Shown here: positions 38,178 to 45,564 of the stretch, one piece after another
Layout: each line of letters starts with the position of its first letter
How positions within the stretch are numbered: the stretch's first letter is position 1
Source: Methylobacterium goesingense
GTDB lineage: Bacteria > Pseudomonadota > Alphaproteobacteria > Rhizobiales > Beijerinckiaceae
Length of the DNA stretch: 51,996 nt
Reading direction: 5' to 3'
Assembly (NCBI RefSeq): GCF_022179225.1
Contig: NZ_BPQL01000053.1
Coordinates: forward strand, 1-51,996
The notes under the pieces: generated by a model
What the model saw: only the letters and a program-made list of their open reading frames with translations
The model's database searches: none
What the model was told of the DNA's origin: nothing
Program-made: the position numbers and the translations under genes

Positions 38178-38786
38178 TCACATCGGCGGAACAGTGCCGT
38201 TCTCGCCGACGACCATGCGCTCGGCCACGGCGACGCCGCCCGCATCGGCCCGGGTGAAGGCCACCACGCGGGCCCCCGGCTTGATCTTGCCGACATCCCC
38301 CGGTGCGAGGGCCACGACCGGTACGCCTTCAGGGACCGTGATGGTCTTCTCGCCGCCCTTGTAGGTCACCCGGATCGTGCGGTCGCCCGTGCCCGAGAGG
38401 GCGCCCACCGCGCCGTTGGTCATGGTGTTCTCCTTCTCGAGATCCCACGGGTAGTGGCCGTCCCCGGTGCCGCGCATACTGGGCGCGAAGACCGCGACCT
38501 CAAGGGCCTTGAGGGTGCCGTCCGGCTGCGGGGTCGCGGCGGTGCCGATGTAGCTGTCGGGCTGGATGTCGCTGATCTTGGCCGCGTTGGCGGTGGCGAC
38601 CCGCACGGTCTCGCCGAGCTTGACCTGCACGCTGGCCCCGAGGCGCGGCTTGATCGTGATGCTCGCTCCGTCCACCGCCTCGATCGTGCCGCGGATGCGC
38701 ACCACGGGGGAATCCGCTCGGGCCGGCAGGCCGATCAGAATTCCGGACAGGGCGAGTCCGGAGAGGACGAGGGTCAGCGACTTCAT
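38178..38786 (-). CDS. Exported hypothetical protein, paralogue B
   Basis: A 202-residue protein with a signal peptide ending near L-P-A-R-A-D-S. It shares the blocks R-I-R-G-T-I-E-A-V-D-G-A-S-I-T-I-K-P-R, Y-I-G-T-A-A-T-P-Q-P-D-G-T, D-G-H-Y-P-W-D-L, M-T-N-G-A-V-G and N-G-T-V-P-P-M with the downstream neighbour, and is of equal length. More than half of the aligned positions look identical by eye. Same strand and a 135-base gap point to local duplication. The function is unknown. Confidence 0.8.
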   Translation of the reverse strand: MKSLTLVLSGLALSGILIGLPARADSPVVRIRGTIEAVDGASITIKPRLGASVQVKLGETVRVATANAAKISDIQPDSYIGTAATPQPDGTLKALEVAVFAPSMRGTGDGHYPWDLEKENTMTNGAVGALSGTGDRTIRVTYKGGEKTITVPEGVPVVALAPGDVGKIKPGARVVAFTRADAGGVAVAERMVVGENGTVPPM

Positions 38787-38923
38787 GCGAATGGTTCCGG
38801 CAGCCGGTCCATGCCGGCCCCGGAAGGCTGAGCCCGTTTGGAGATGCGCGCAAGTCAATTGCGCGCGATCCGGATGATTCGGGTCGCGGTTTTCAGCCGC
38901 CCTCGATCTCGCCGCGCTCGGCC

Positions 38924-39784
38924 CTAGTGAGCCATCAGCATCGGGATTTCCGCATGGGCCAGGAGGTGGCTCGTCGGCCCCCCGAAGATCATCTGGCGCA
39001 GGCGACTCTGCGTGTAGGCCCCCTTGATCAGCAGATCGCAGCCGAACGCCTCCGCCTCGGCCAGGAAGACCTCGCCCGGCGTGCGGCGCCCGGCGGAATG
39101 GGCGCGGAAATCCGCCGCGATCCCCTCGCAGGCCAACGACCGGGCCAGATCCTCCGCACTCGGGCCCGGCACGGTGCCGCCCTCGACGCTGATCACGCGG
39201 ATGCGCTGGGCCTGGCGCAGGAACGGCATGGCGAAGGCCACCGCGCGGGCGGTTTCCGTCGAACCGTTCCAGGCGATCAGGATCGCGTCGCCCAGGGTGG
39301 CGGGGGCGATCGGGGGGGCCAGCAGGATCGGGCGGCCGCTCTCGAACAGGGCCGTCTCGAAGGTGGTCATGCGGGGTGAACCGTCGTCGGTCCCGGGGCG
39401 CCCGACCACGGTGGCGGTGAACAGGCGTGCGTATTGCCCGAGGAAGGCGTCCCCAGCCGGCACGTCGGGTCGCCAGCGGTAGCGGGACCCGGCAGTCCCG
39501 ACCGTCTCGGGCGTGCAGGGCCCGTCGCTCGCCAGGGGGACGCCGGCCTGCTCCATGAAGGTCACGAACCGCTGGCCGGCCGTCTCGGCCTCGGCCTTGT
39601 CGGCCTCCTCGTCCCGCAGCCAGGTCATGCCGCCGACCATGTCGACGGGCACGTACTCGGCGAGCGCCGGGCGCAGGGACACGCCTTCGATGAGGCTTCC
39701 GAACCGGCGCGCGGCCAGGATGGCGGTCTCGAAGACGGACGGGAGCGCGTCGTGGGACGCGACGGGAACGAGCAGGGTCTTCAT
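38924..39784 (-). CDS. Universal stress protein, tandem UspA domains
   Basis: A 286-residue cytosolic protein formed by two UspA folds. The first starts K-T-L-L-V-P-V-A-S. The second begins near 167 with A-I-L-I-A-W-N-G-S-T-E-T-A-R-A-V. It ends with the ATP-site type motif K-G-A-Y-T-Q-S-R-L-R-Q-M-I-F-G-G-P-T-S-H-L-L. The first half lacks the full glycine motif, as is usual in tandem Usps. A degenerate EcfG-like promoter (AACG-N16-CTTCC at 39883-39907 in plus reading) sits about 100 bases upstream. Confidence 0.92.
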   Translation of the reverse strand: MKTLLVPVASHDALPSVFETAILAARRFGSLIEGVSLRPALAEYVPVDMVGGMTWLRDEEADKAEAETAGQRFVTFMEQAGVPLASDGPCTPETVGTAGSRYRWRPDVPAGDAFLGQYARLFTATVVGRPGTDDGSPRMTTFETALFESGRPILLAPPIAPATLGDAILIAWNGSTETARAVAFAMPFLRQAQRIRVISVEGGTVPGPSAEDLARSLACEGIAADFRAHSAGRRTPGEVFLAEAEAFGCDLLIKGAYTQSRLRQMIFGGPTSHLLAHAEIPMLMAH

Positions 39785-39882
39785 GGAAGGGCCTTTCTCG
39801 CGGCGGCACGATCGAACCGGAAGCTAATGGGAAACGGCCGCTGCGGAAACCGGCGCATGTGCGGCCCCCAGACCTTTTCCAG

Positions 39883-39907
39883 AACGCCTTTTACGGCCCA
39901 TCCTTCC
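39883..39907 (-). promoter_or_regulatory. Degenerate EcfG-like promoter for usp
   Basis: Read on the minus strand: GGAAG, 16 bases, CGTT. One base differs from GGAAC-N16-CGTT. It lies about 100 bases before the usp start codon. Confidence 0.35.
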
Positions 39908-40058
39908 CGGGAGAGCTTTTCCGGCTCGCCGCCCCGAAGGTCACGAACCGCATCTCCAGGCATTCGTTGGCGACCTGTAGCCTACTGAGTCCGCAAAGCT
40001 TGGCCTTAAGAAGGGACAGATTTTCGGCCGGGGTGCGAAGATTGGATCACGCGAGCAT

Positions 40059-40083
40059 GGAACTCAATCGCTTTAGCGTCGTT
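40059..40083 (+). promoter_or_regulatory. EcfG promoter upstream of DUF4142 gene
   Basis: GGAAC at 40059-40063 and CGTT at 40080-40083 with a 16-base spacer are an exact EcfG consensus match. The leader to ATG 40175 would be about 85 bases. Confidence 0.75.
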
Positions 40084-40174
40084 GGCCCCGCAACCGTGAC
40101 GGGACGTTGCGCTGACGGGTTGTTTTAGCCTGTGCGCCGCCTGTGACGTCCATCAATACGAATTCGAGGATCTC

Positions 40175-40885
40175 ATGATCAAGAAGACCTTTGCCGTGAC
40201 CGCCGTGATGGCCGCCCTCGCCACCCCCGCCTTCGCGCAGGGCATGCCGGGTGATTTCCGCATGGAGGCCATGCAAGCCAACGCCTTCGAGATTCAGTCG
40301 AGCCAGATCGCGCTCAACAAGAGCCGGAATCCGCAGGTGCTGCGCTTCGCCCGCGAAGCGATCCGCGACCATCGCGCCGCCAACGTCGCCCTGGCGGGTG
40401 GTGAGCGCAACTACGCGGCCGTGCGCAACAACGAGGGTGTCGGCGGCCTGATCACGGCCCCGCTGGGGGTGGCCGGCGGTGCGGTGGGCGCGGCCACGGG
40501 TGCGGCGGCCGGTGTCGTCGGCGGAACGCTCAGCGGTGGCCCGGTGGCCGGCGTCGAGGGCCTTGGGAGCGGTGCGGCGCGCGGCGCCGAGACCGGCAGC
40601 CGTGCCTTCAGCGGCGATGTCGACGCCACGGCCGGCACCACGATCATTCAGCCGAACCCGCAGCAGCAGGCGATGCTTGCCGAACTCTCGCAGACCCCAG
40701 CCGGCCCGCGCTTCGACAGCCTCTATGGCCGCATGCAGGTCCAGTCGCACGAGATGACCATCGGCATGTTCCGCTCTTACGCCGCGTCTGGCCCGAACCC
40801 GGCCCTGCGCGCGCATGCCGAGCAGGCCCTGCCGGTGCTGCAGTCCCACTACCAGATGGCGCAGCGTCTGCCCGGCGCTCGCTGA
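40175..40885 (+). CDS. Exported DUF4142 protein with a Gly/Ala-rich insertion
   Basis: A 236-residue protein with a signal peptide (T-P-A-F-A-Q). Residues about 27-85 match the DUF4142 start (F-R-M-E-A-M-Q-A-N-A-F-E-I-Q-S-S-Q-I-A-L, then P-Q-V-L-R-F-A-R). A Gly/Ala-rich stretch (about 88-150; V-A-G-G-A-V-G-A-A-T-G-A-A-A-G-V-V-G-G) follows, then the rest of the helical domain (L-S-Q-T-P-A-G-P-R-F-D-S-L-Y). The insertion resembles a glycine-zipper membrane-associating segment. The family is ferritin-like and helical, with unclear function. An exact EcfG promoter upstream indicates general stress control. Confidence 0.9.
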   Translation: MIKKTFAVTAVMAALATPAFAQGMPGDFRMEAMQANAFEIQSSQIALNKSRNPQVLRFAREAIRDHRAANVALAGGERNYAAVRNNEGVGGLITAPLGVAGGAVGAATGAAAGVVGGTLSGGPVAGVEGLGSGAARGAETGSRAFSGDVDATAGTTIIQPNPQQQAMLAELSQTPAGPRFDSLYGRMQVQSHEMTIGMFRSYAASGPNPALRAHAEQALPVLQSHYQMAQRLPGAR

Positions 40886-40936
40886 TCCGAAGGGAGCGAC
40901 ACACCGGACCCGTCGCCCGGCGTGTCGGTTAAAACA

Positions 40937-40973
40937 GAAAGGACGTCGCGCCTTCGGGGCGCGACGTCCTTTC
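40937..40973. terminator. Strong bidirectional terminator between convergent genes
   Basis: A 16-bp perfect stem (40937-40952 with 40958-40973) has a five-base TTCGG loop. A-rich sequence lies on the left (TTAAAACA) and CGCGTTTT on the right. It sits between the convergent DUF4142 and carbonic anhydrase genes. Confidence 0.85.
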
Positions 40974-40984
40974 GCGTTTTCGGC

Positions 40985-41674
40985 CTATTCGACGGCGCGG
41001 CCGATGATTGCGGCGGGGGTCAGGCTACGGCCCGCCCCATCGACGGCCGGCTTGAATTCGCCGGTCTCGGGGTCGCGCAAAAGCAGCTCGCCGCGCGCGA
41101 TGCCGAAATGGGCGCCGTGCAGGGCGAGCCGGCCGCTCTCGACCCGCGTGCGCACAAACGGGAAGGTCATCAGGTTCTTCAGGCTCTGCGCGACCATCGA
41201 GTATTCGAGCCGGGTCAGGAAGTCCGGCGCCTCCGGGTCGCCCGCCATGGCGGCGGCGGGCTCGACCAGCGAGACCCAGCTCCCGATGAAATTGCCCTTC
41301 GAGAGGGGCTTGGCGGGATTGGCGTAGGCCTTGATGCCGCCGCAGGTGGCGTGCCCCAGCACGACGATGTGCTTGACCTCGAGGCCCTCGACGGCGAACT
41401 CGATGGCGGCCGAGGTGCCGTGGTAGTCGCCGCCCGTCTCGTGGGGGGGCACGATGTTGGCGACGTTGCGGACTACGAAGAGCTCGCCGGGGCCGGTGTC
41501 GAAGATGACCTCGGGCGAGACGCGGCTATCGCAGCAGCTGATCATCAGCACTTCCGGGCTCTGGCCATCGGCCAACTTGGCGTAGCGCTTGGCCTCGTCG
41601 GTGAGGCGTCCGTCGATGAACGAGCGGTAGCCGGCCTTCAGCGTCTCTGGAAACATGGAATGGTCCTCACTCAT
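40985..41674 (-). CDS. Beta-class carbonic anhydrase
   Basis: Zinc enzyme interconverting CO2 and bicarbonate, 229 residues. Zinc ligands are Cys47 (C-C-D-S-R, with the Asp49/Arg51 dyad), His108 and Cys111 (G-H-A-T-C-G-G). The V-V-R-N-V-A-N-I-V-P-P motif and a C-terminal helix give the usual length. No signal peptide is seen. In a methylotroph it may feed bicarbonate to carboxylases; that is inference. The start at 41674 is chosen; Met7 is an alternative. Confidence 0.96.
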   Translation of the reverse strand: MSEDHSMFPETLKAGYRSFIDGRLTDEAKRYAKLADGQSPEVLMISCCDSRVSPEVIFDTGPGELFVVRNVANIVPPHETGGDYHGTSAAIEFAVEGLEVKHIVVLGHATCGGIKAYANPAKPLSKGNFIGSWVSLVEPAAAMAGDPEAPDFLTRLEYSMVAQSLKNLMTFPFVRTRVESGRLALHGAHFGIARGELLLRDPETGEFKPAVDGAGRSLTPAAIIGRAVE

Positions 41675-41778
41675 GGGGGTCGTGACTCACGGGTGTCTGG
41701 GACGGACGTCGTAAGGTGACGCCCGTCTCGCGTGACGGGCGATCTGGGTGGCTTGCGATCGCACGGCAAGCCGGATGG

Positions 41779-42294
41779 CTAGGGTTGCTCCCGCCAGTTT
41801 AGGACGACGGGCGTGGGGGGTATCGTCCCGGCTATGATGTCGCGGGCGACCGCCGCCAGTCCCTCCGGCTCGATCCGCTCGGACGTGGCCTCGAGTTCGG
41901 CCAAAGTCCACCAACGGGTTCCCAGAACCGGGTTGTCCTCGGTCTCGGCGAGCCGGCTCGTGTCCACGGTCGCATCGGGCAGGTGGACGACGAAATAGCG
42001 CTCGCGGGCATCGCGCGAGGTTCGGAAGTGGTGGAAGGGGCCGTCGCACGCGGCGACCTGCGGCCCGATCTCGATCCCGGTCACCCCGATCTCCTCGGAG
42101 AGTTCGCGGCGGCAGGCCTCGACATGGTTCTCGCCCGGTTCCAGCCCGCCGCCGGGCATGAACCAGAAGGTGCGATCATCTGGCCGCGCCGGATCGATCG
42201 GTCGCACGGCCTCGTAGGCGATGAGCAGCAGGCGCTGGTCCGGGTCGAACACCAAGGCTCGGGCGATGTCGCGAACGGGTAGATCCTGCGTCAT
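41779..42294 (-). CDS. NUDIX hydrolase
   Basis: A 171-residue Nudix protein. The box G-G-G-L-E-P-G-E-N-H-V-E with C-R-R-E-L-S-E-E-I-G-V is complete. The N-terminal half has the usual strands A-L-V-F-D-P-D-Q-R-L-L-L-I-A. ATG 42294 is preferred over a TTG nine codons upstream. It follows DUF429 on the same strand (stop at 42323), likely an operon. The substrate is unknown. Confidence 0.9.
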   Translation of the reverse strand: MTQDLPVRDIARALVFDPDQRLLLIAYEAVRPIDPARPDDRTFWFMPGGGLEPGENHVEACRRELSEEIGVTGIEIGPQVAACDGPFHHFRTSRDARERYFVVHLPDATVDTSRLAETEDNPVLGTRWWTLAELEATSERIEPEGLAAVARDIIAGTIPPTPVVLNWREQP

Positions 42295-42322
42295 ATCGTA
42301 CCCCAAGATCTCGTAACCCAAG

Positions 42323-43105
42323 TCAGGACTTCGCTTTAGCAGGGAAATCGTCCGGAGCCAGGGGCGGGCCGGCGGCCCGGGCCGGCATCCAGATCACGAT
42401 CGGTAGACCCGCCGCGTCGCGCCCCGGCGGATCGGGCAGGGGGATCGCGCATCCCGCCAGGATATCGCGGGCCACGACGAGGCCGGCCAGGGCGTCGAGA
42501 TGATCGTCGGCCCCGATGCCCGCCGGACGGGCCGCGATCAGACCGGCCGGCAAGCCGGCGGCGGCGAGGAGGGCGCGACGCTCGGCGAGGCCGTCCTGGC
42601 GCGCGGGCCCCTTCTTGCCCGCCGTGAGGGCCTGCCCGCTGTTGAGGCTGTGGAACGCGATCTCGGGATGGACCTCGTGCAGTCGCATCATCAGCTCGGG
42701 CCGCGCGCGCAGGAGCGCATCGACCTCGCGGACGTAGCCCAGAATGTTCCAGCACTGGATCGAGGGGGCGAAGGGAGGCGTGCTGTGCGCCCGCGACAGG
42801 GTCTTGGCCTCCGCGTAGGTCTGGGCATGGACCGCCGCGCGGGCCGGCACCGGGAACACGCTGGCCCGGCCCCGGCCGAGATACGCCCGCGCCGCGCGGT
42901 CGGCCGCGCGTCCGCCCCCCGTCACGTGGCTGTCGAGCCCGATGGGGATGTCGATCCCGACGCTGAGGGGGGCCTCCGGCGCGTCGAGCAGGTCGGCGAC
43001 GCGGGCGAAGCGCGCTGTCCGGTAGCGGGTCGGGTCGTCGAGGTCGAGGAGCACGCCCGCCCAGGCGCCGCGGCAGCCGTCGAGGCCACCGATCCAGCGC
43101 GTCAT
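42323..43105 (-). CDS. DUF429 domain protein
   Basis: A 260-residue protein starting M-T-R-W-I-G-G-L-D-G-C-R-G-A-W-A-G-V. It continues with the family segments V-G-I-D-I-P-I-G-L, R-A-S-V-F-P-V-P-A-R, E-V-H-P-E-I-A-F and D-D-H-L-D-A-L-A. The repeated Asp motifs give an RNase H/actin-like fold with a predicted metal site; the biochemical role of the family is not established to my knowledge. The long upstream frame is low-complexity and rejected. It is divergent from the DUF3775 gene, 114 bases away. Confidence 0.88.
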   Translation of the reverse strand: MTRWIGGLDGCRGAWAGVLLDLDDPTRYRTARFARVADLLDAPEAPLSVGIDIPIGLDSHVTGGGRAADRAARAYLGRGRASVFPVPARAAVHAQTYAEAKTLSRAHSTPPFAPSIQCWNILGYVREVDALLRARPELMMRLHEVHPEIAFHSLNSGQALTAGKKGPARQDGLAERRALLAAAGLPAGLIAARPAGIGADDHLDALAGLVVARDILAGCAIPLPDPPGRDAAGLPIVIWMPARAAGPPLAPDDFPAKAKS

Positions 43106-43219
43106 CGGCTCGCTCCCGCGTTCGGCCGCGCACGCAGGCCCGCGAACCGGATCCGGCCTGGCCCGTTGTCGCTGCTCGGGGCCGCCGCTGCCGGCGGCCG
43201 GTGAAACGGGAATGCATTC

Positions 43220-43618
43220 ATGGACATCGCCGTCGACAAGGTCACCGAGATCATCCTGCGCGTGCGCGCCGTCGATGTGAAGGAAGGGGCGACCGATCCC
43301 GATTCCGGCTCGAACCCCACCGATGACGGTGCCACCGACGTGCTGATCTCGGGCACCAACGATGCCACCGAGGAGGAGTTGCGCGCGATGATCGGCGCCC
43401 TCAACGACGACGAGCGCGCCGACCTCCTGGCGCTCCTCTATATCGGCCGCGGGGATATGGAGCCGGAGGAGTGGGCCGACGCGGTTCGCTTCGCCCGCGA
43501 GCGCGAGGCGGCGGGCGAGGGCGCCGCCCACGAGATCCTGGGGATTCCGAACGCGGGCGACCTTCTCGAGGAAGGCATGTCCAACCTCGGCATCACGCCG
43601 GACCTTCCGCAGGCCTGA
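43220..43618 (+). CDS. DUF3775 domain protein
   Basis: A 132-residue acidic, helical protein. Segments I-I-L-R-V-R-A-V-D-V-K-E, then E-E-L-R-A-M-I-G-A-L-N-D-D-E-R-A-D-L-L-A-L-L-Y-I-G-R-G-D and W-A-D-A-V-R-F-A-R-E-R match the DUF3775 pattern. No signal peptide is seen. It stands alone, followed by a strong hairpin. The function is unknown. Confidence 0.88.
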   Translation: MDIAVDKVTEIILRVRAVDVKEGATDPDSGSNPTDDGATDVLISGTNDATEEELRAMIGALNDDERADLLALLYIGRGDMEPEEWADAVRFAREREAAGEGAAHEILGIPNAGDLLEEGMSNLGITPDLPQA

Positions 43619-43631
43619 GCCCTGCATCCAG

Positions 43632-43658
43632 GATCGGTTCCGCGCGGCGGAACCGATC
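43632..43658. terminator. 12-bp perfect hairpin between convergent genes
   Basis: GATCGGTTCCGC pairs with GCGGAACCGATC around a three-base loop. It lies 14 bases past the DUF3775 stop and 38 bases from the stop of the convergent phospholipase-like gene. No T-run, but its placement fits a terminator for both genes. Confidence 0.55.
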
Positions 43659-43695
43659 TCCAGGACCGCCCTGGGCAAGATGGGGAATTCGGTCG

Positions 43696-44079
43696 CTATC
43701 GGCAGGGCAATGCGGTCGCGGTGTCGGCGACCAGACCCGCAGTGTCGCGCAGGCTCTCGGGCTGGTTCGGGTCCAGCGACACCGCCTCCGCTTCTCGATG
43801 CAGGCGATCGTTGCAGGCACAGGTGGCGATCTGACCGCGCGGGGGCGAGCACATGTCATGGTGCATGCAGGCTACGTCCAGTGCATCGATCGGCGGGCGC
43901 GGGCTTCGATTTCCAGGTCCGCAGTAATTACCATGAATGAGGAAGGTGCCGCGCTCGGTATCGACGAACGGCATCTCCTGGGCCCGGGCCGGGAGAGTCA
44001 GGGCGCTTGACAGAAGCGCAATGAAAGCTGCGTTCGCCAGAAGAGCGCGAAGAAATTGATAAAAGTTACCTGTATTCAT
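43696..44079 (-). CDS. Small exported phospholipase-A2-like protein
   Basis: A 127-residue protein with a signal peptide (A-L-L-A-N-A-A-F-I-A-L-L-S-S-A-L-T-L-P-A-R-A-Q). The mature part has a calcium-loop-like Y-C-G-P-G-N (52-57). The dyad helix D-V-A-C-M-H-H-D-M-C (68-77) supplies His74 and Asp75, as in secreted PLA2 (D-x-C-x-x-x-H-D-x-C). Three further Cys could form disulfides. It is therefore a likely exported phospholipase A2-type enzyme; activity is inferred. The sequence upstream of its start is AT-richer than usual. Confidence 0.85.
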   Translation of the reverse strand: MNTGNFYQFLRALLANAAFIALLSSALTLPARAQEMPFVDTERGTFLIHGNYCGPGNRSPRPPIDALDVACMHHDMCSPPRGQIATCACNDRLHREAEAVSLDPNQPESLRDTAGLVADTATALPCR

Positions 44080-44369
44080 CGTGGATGCCTCATCCTCGTG
44101 CCCCATCGCGCCCTCGTGGACGAAGATGGTGCAGCTTGGCGATGTGCCAAGCACCCTATTGTCCGATCGTGATGGTGGCGCGACGGCATTCCTGGTCATC
44201 CTGTGCATCGAACGATCCCGGTCCACCCGCCTGGCGTCCCCCCGGAGGACTGGAGCTGATCCGGGGTGAATCGTCCGGCGAACCGTGTCGGTGTGCCAGC
44301 GCAGCCGGTCGCTCACGCGCGAGGGAAAAAGCCCAGCGATTGCGCGGCCGGACCCCGCCATCCACACCG

Positions 44370-44385
44370 TTAACCTTTTCTTAAC
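44370..44385 (+). promoter_or_regulatory. CtrA-type box 1
   Basis: TTAACCTTTTCTTAAC fits TTAA-N7-TTAAC exactly, the binding pattern of the alphaproteobacterial cell-cycle regulator CtrA. It lies 71 bases before ATG 44456. Confidence 0.7.
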
Positions 44386-44423
44386 CCGCCGATTGCCGTG
44401 CAACGCCTGCCATGGGACATTCG

Positions 44424-44439
44424 TTAACAGAAGCTTAAC
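44424..44439 (+). promoter_or_regulatory. CtrA-type box 2
   Basis: TTAACAGAAGCTTAAC fits TTAA-N7-TTAAC exactly and lies 17 bases before ATG 44456. With box 1 it forms a pair 54 bases apart (about five helix turns). Confidence 0.7.
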
Positions 44440-44455
44440 GGGACCAGCGGCGGTC

Positions 44456-45115
44456 ATGCGGTACGGAATTTCCCAGCGTTTCCCGACCCTCAAGGGCCGT
44501 CTCGCCGCCCTCGGCGGGGCCGTGCTCCTCGCCGGCCTCACCCTGGCGCCGGGCGCCAGTGCGCAGACCCTGGCGTCCCTGCCCACGGTGCCGAGCACCA
44601 TCACGGCCGGTGCGCCAGCCCGGGCGATCGCCGCCTGGGTGGATTTCTGCCAGAGCTACGCGACCGAATGCGCCGTCAACACCGCCGAGCCGGCGCAGAT
44701 CACCCTGACGCCCGCCATCTGGAACACCATCGTGTCGGTGAACCGCCGGGTGAACAAGTCCCTGCGGGCCGTCACCGACATGGAGCACCTGAACGTCGCC
44801 GATCGCTGGGATCTGGCCGAGGACGGGTCGGGTGACTGCGAGGACTTCCAGCTTCTCAAGCGCAAGTTCCTGGCCGAGGCCGGCCTGCCGCGCCGGGCGA
44901 TGCGGATGACGGTCGTCATCGACGAGAAGGGCGAGGGCCACGCCGTCCTGACCCTGATCACCGACCGGGGCGACCTCGTCCTCGACAACAAGACCAGCGC
45001 CGTGCTCCCCTGGCGCCAGACCGGCTACACCTTCATCAAGCGCGAGAGCCAGAGCGCGGTCGGCTGGGTCTCCCTCGGCCGCGCCACTTCGCCCGTCACG
45101 ACCGCCAACCGCTAA
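44456..45115 (+). CDS. Exported transglutaminase-like cysteine peptidase (BTLCP family)
   Basis: A 219-residue protein with a signal peptide (L-A-P-G-A-S-A-Q). The triad is Cys128 (S-G-D-C-E-D-F-Q), His162 (E-G-H-A-V-L-T-L) and Asp177 (L-V-L-D-N-K). This order and the helix F-Q-L-L-K-R-K-F-L-A are typical of bacterial transglutaminase-like cysteine peptidases. LapG, the best studied member, cleaves surface adhesins, but no lapD-like gene is near. Two CtrA-type boxes upstream suggest cell-cycle control; that is inference. The start at 44456 is chosen because upstream codons run through the regulatory sites. Confidence 0.93.
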   Translation: MRYGISQRFPTLKGRLAALGGAVLLAGLTLAPGASAQTLASLPTVPSTITAGAPARAIAAWVDFCQSYATECAVNTAEPAQITLTPAIWNTIVSVNRRVNKSLRAVTDMEHLNVADRWDLAEDGSGDCEDFQLLKRKFLAEAGLPRRAMRMTVVIDEKGEGHAVLTLITDRGDLVLDNKTSAVLPWRQTGYTFIKRESQSAVGWVSLGRATSPVTTANR

Positions 45116-45149
45116 ACGTCCCGGAACGGGACTGGGGACAATGCGCGCT

Positions 45150-45164
45150 TTAAGGCCGGGTTAA
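45150..45164 (+). promoter_or_regulatory. CtrA-type box 3
   Basis: TTAA (45150-45153), seven bases, TTAA (45161-45164), followed by G instead of C. It lies about 40 bases before ATG 45206. Confidence 0.5.
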
Positions 45165-45205
45165 GCTTGGCCGCGCGAGGGTGACCGGGTTCGGGAAGCC
45201 TCGCC

Positions 45206-45544
45206 ATGACGATCCGCGACCGCGCCTTGCCCGCGCTCTCTCTCCTCTGTCTGATCTTGTTCTCGGGTAGCGCCTCGGCCGAGGGCCAACCGGGCGTGGC
45301 GGACCGCCACGGCGCCTGGCGCGCCTGCCTGCACCGGAACTTCGCCCTGCAGGTCGCCCTCTCCAGCCGGGTCATCGCGGCGGATTCCGCCCTGCGGGCC
45401 TGCCGCCCGAGCGAGCAGGCCTATCTCGCCGCACTCTCCACCTCGCCCCTCGTCGACGGCGACGACGTCGCCCGCGTCCGCCCGGCCCTGATCCTGCGGG
45501 CGAAAGGCTGGCTCCTCGATGGCGGCGCTTCCCGCCCGCTCTGA
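45206..45544 (+). CDS. Small exported protein, unknown function
   Basis: A 112-residue protein with a signal peptide (L-S-L-L-C-L-I-L-F-S-G-S-A-S-A). The mature region has two Cys (R-A-C-L-H and R-A-C-R-P) in a helical part, which suggests one disulfide. I recognise no family. It follows the cysteine peptidase on the same strand 90 bases later and carries its own CtrA-type box, so it may belong to the same cell-cycle programme. Confidence 0.7.
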   Translation: MTIRDRALPALSLLCLILFSGSASAEGQPGVADRHGAWRACLHRNFALQVALSSRVIAADSALRACRPSEQAYLAALSTSPLVDGDDVARVRPALILRAKGWLLDGGASRPL

Positions 45545-45564
45545 CGCGGCGCGGGAAATCGGGA

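Larger units (their letters stand above)
39785..40174. other. Divergent intergenic region between usp and DUF4142 gene
   Basis: About 390 bases holding promoters in both directions: the perfect EcfG site at 40059-40083 for the plus-strand gene and a one-mismatch minus-strand EcfG-like site at 39883-39907 for the usp gene. Open frames here look non-coding. Confidence 0.6.
44080..44455. other. Divergent intergenic region with CtrA-type sites
   Basis: About 375 bases between the phospholipase-like gene and the protease gene. The right end carries two TTAA-N7-TTAAC boxes (44370-44385 and 44424-44439). No gene is seen. Confidence 0.6.
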
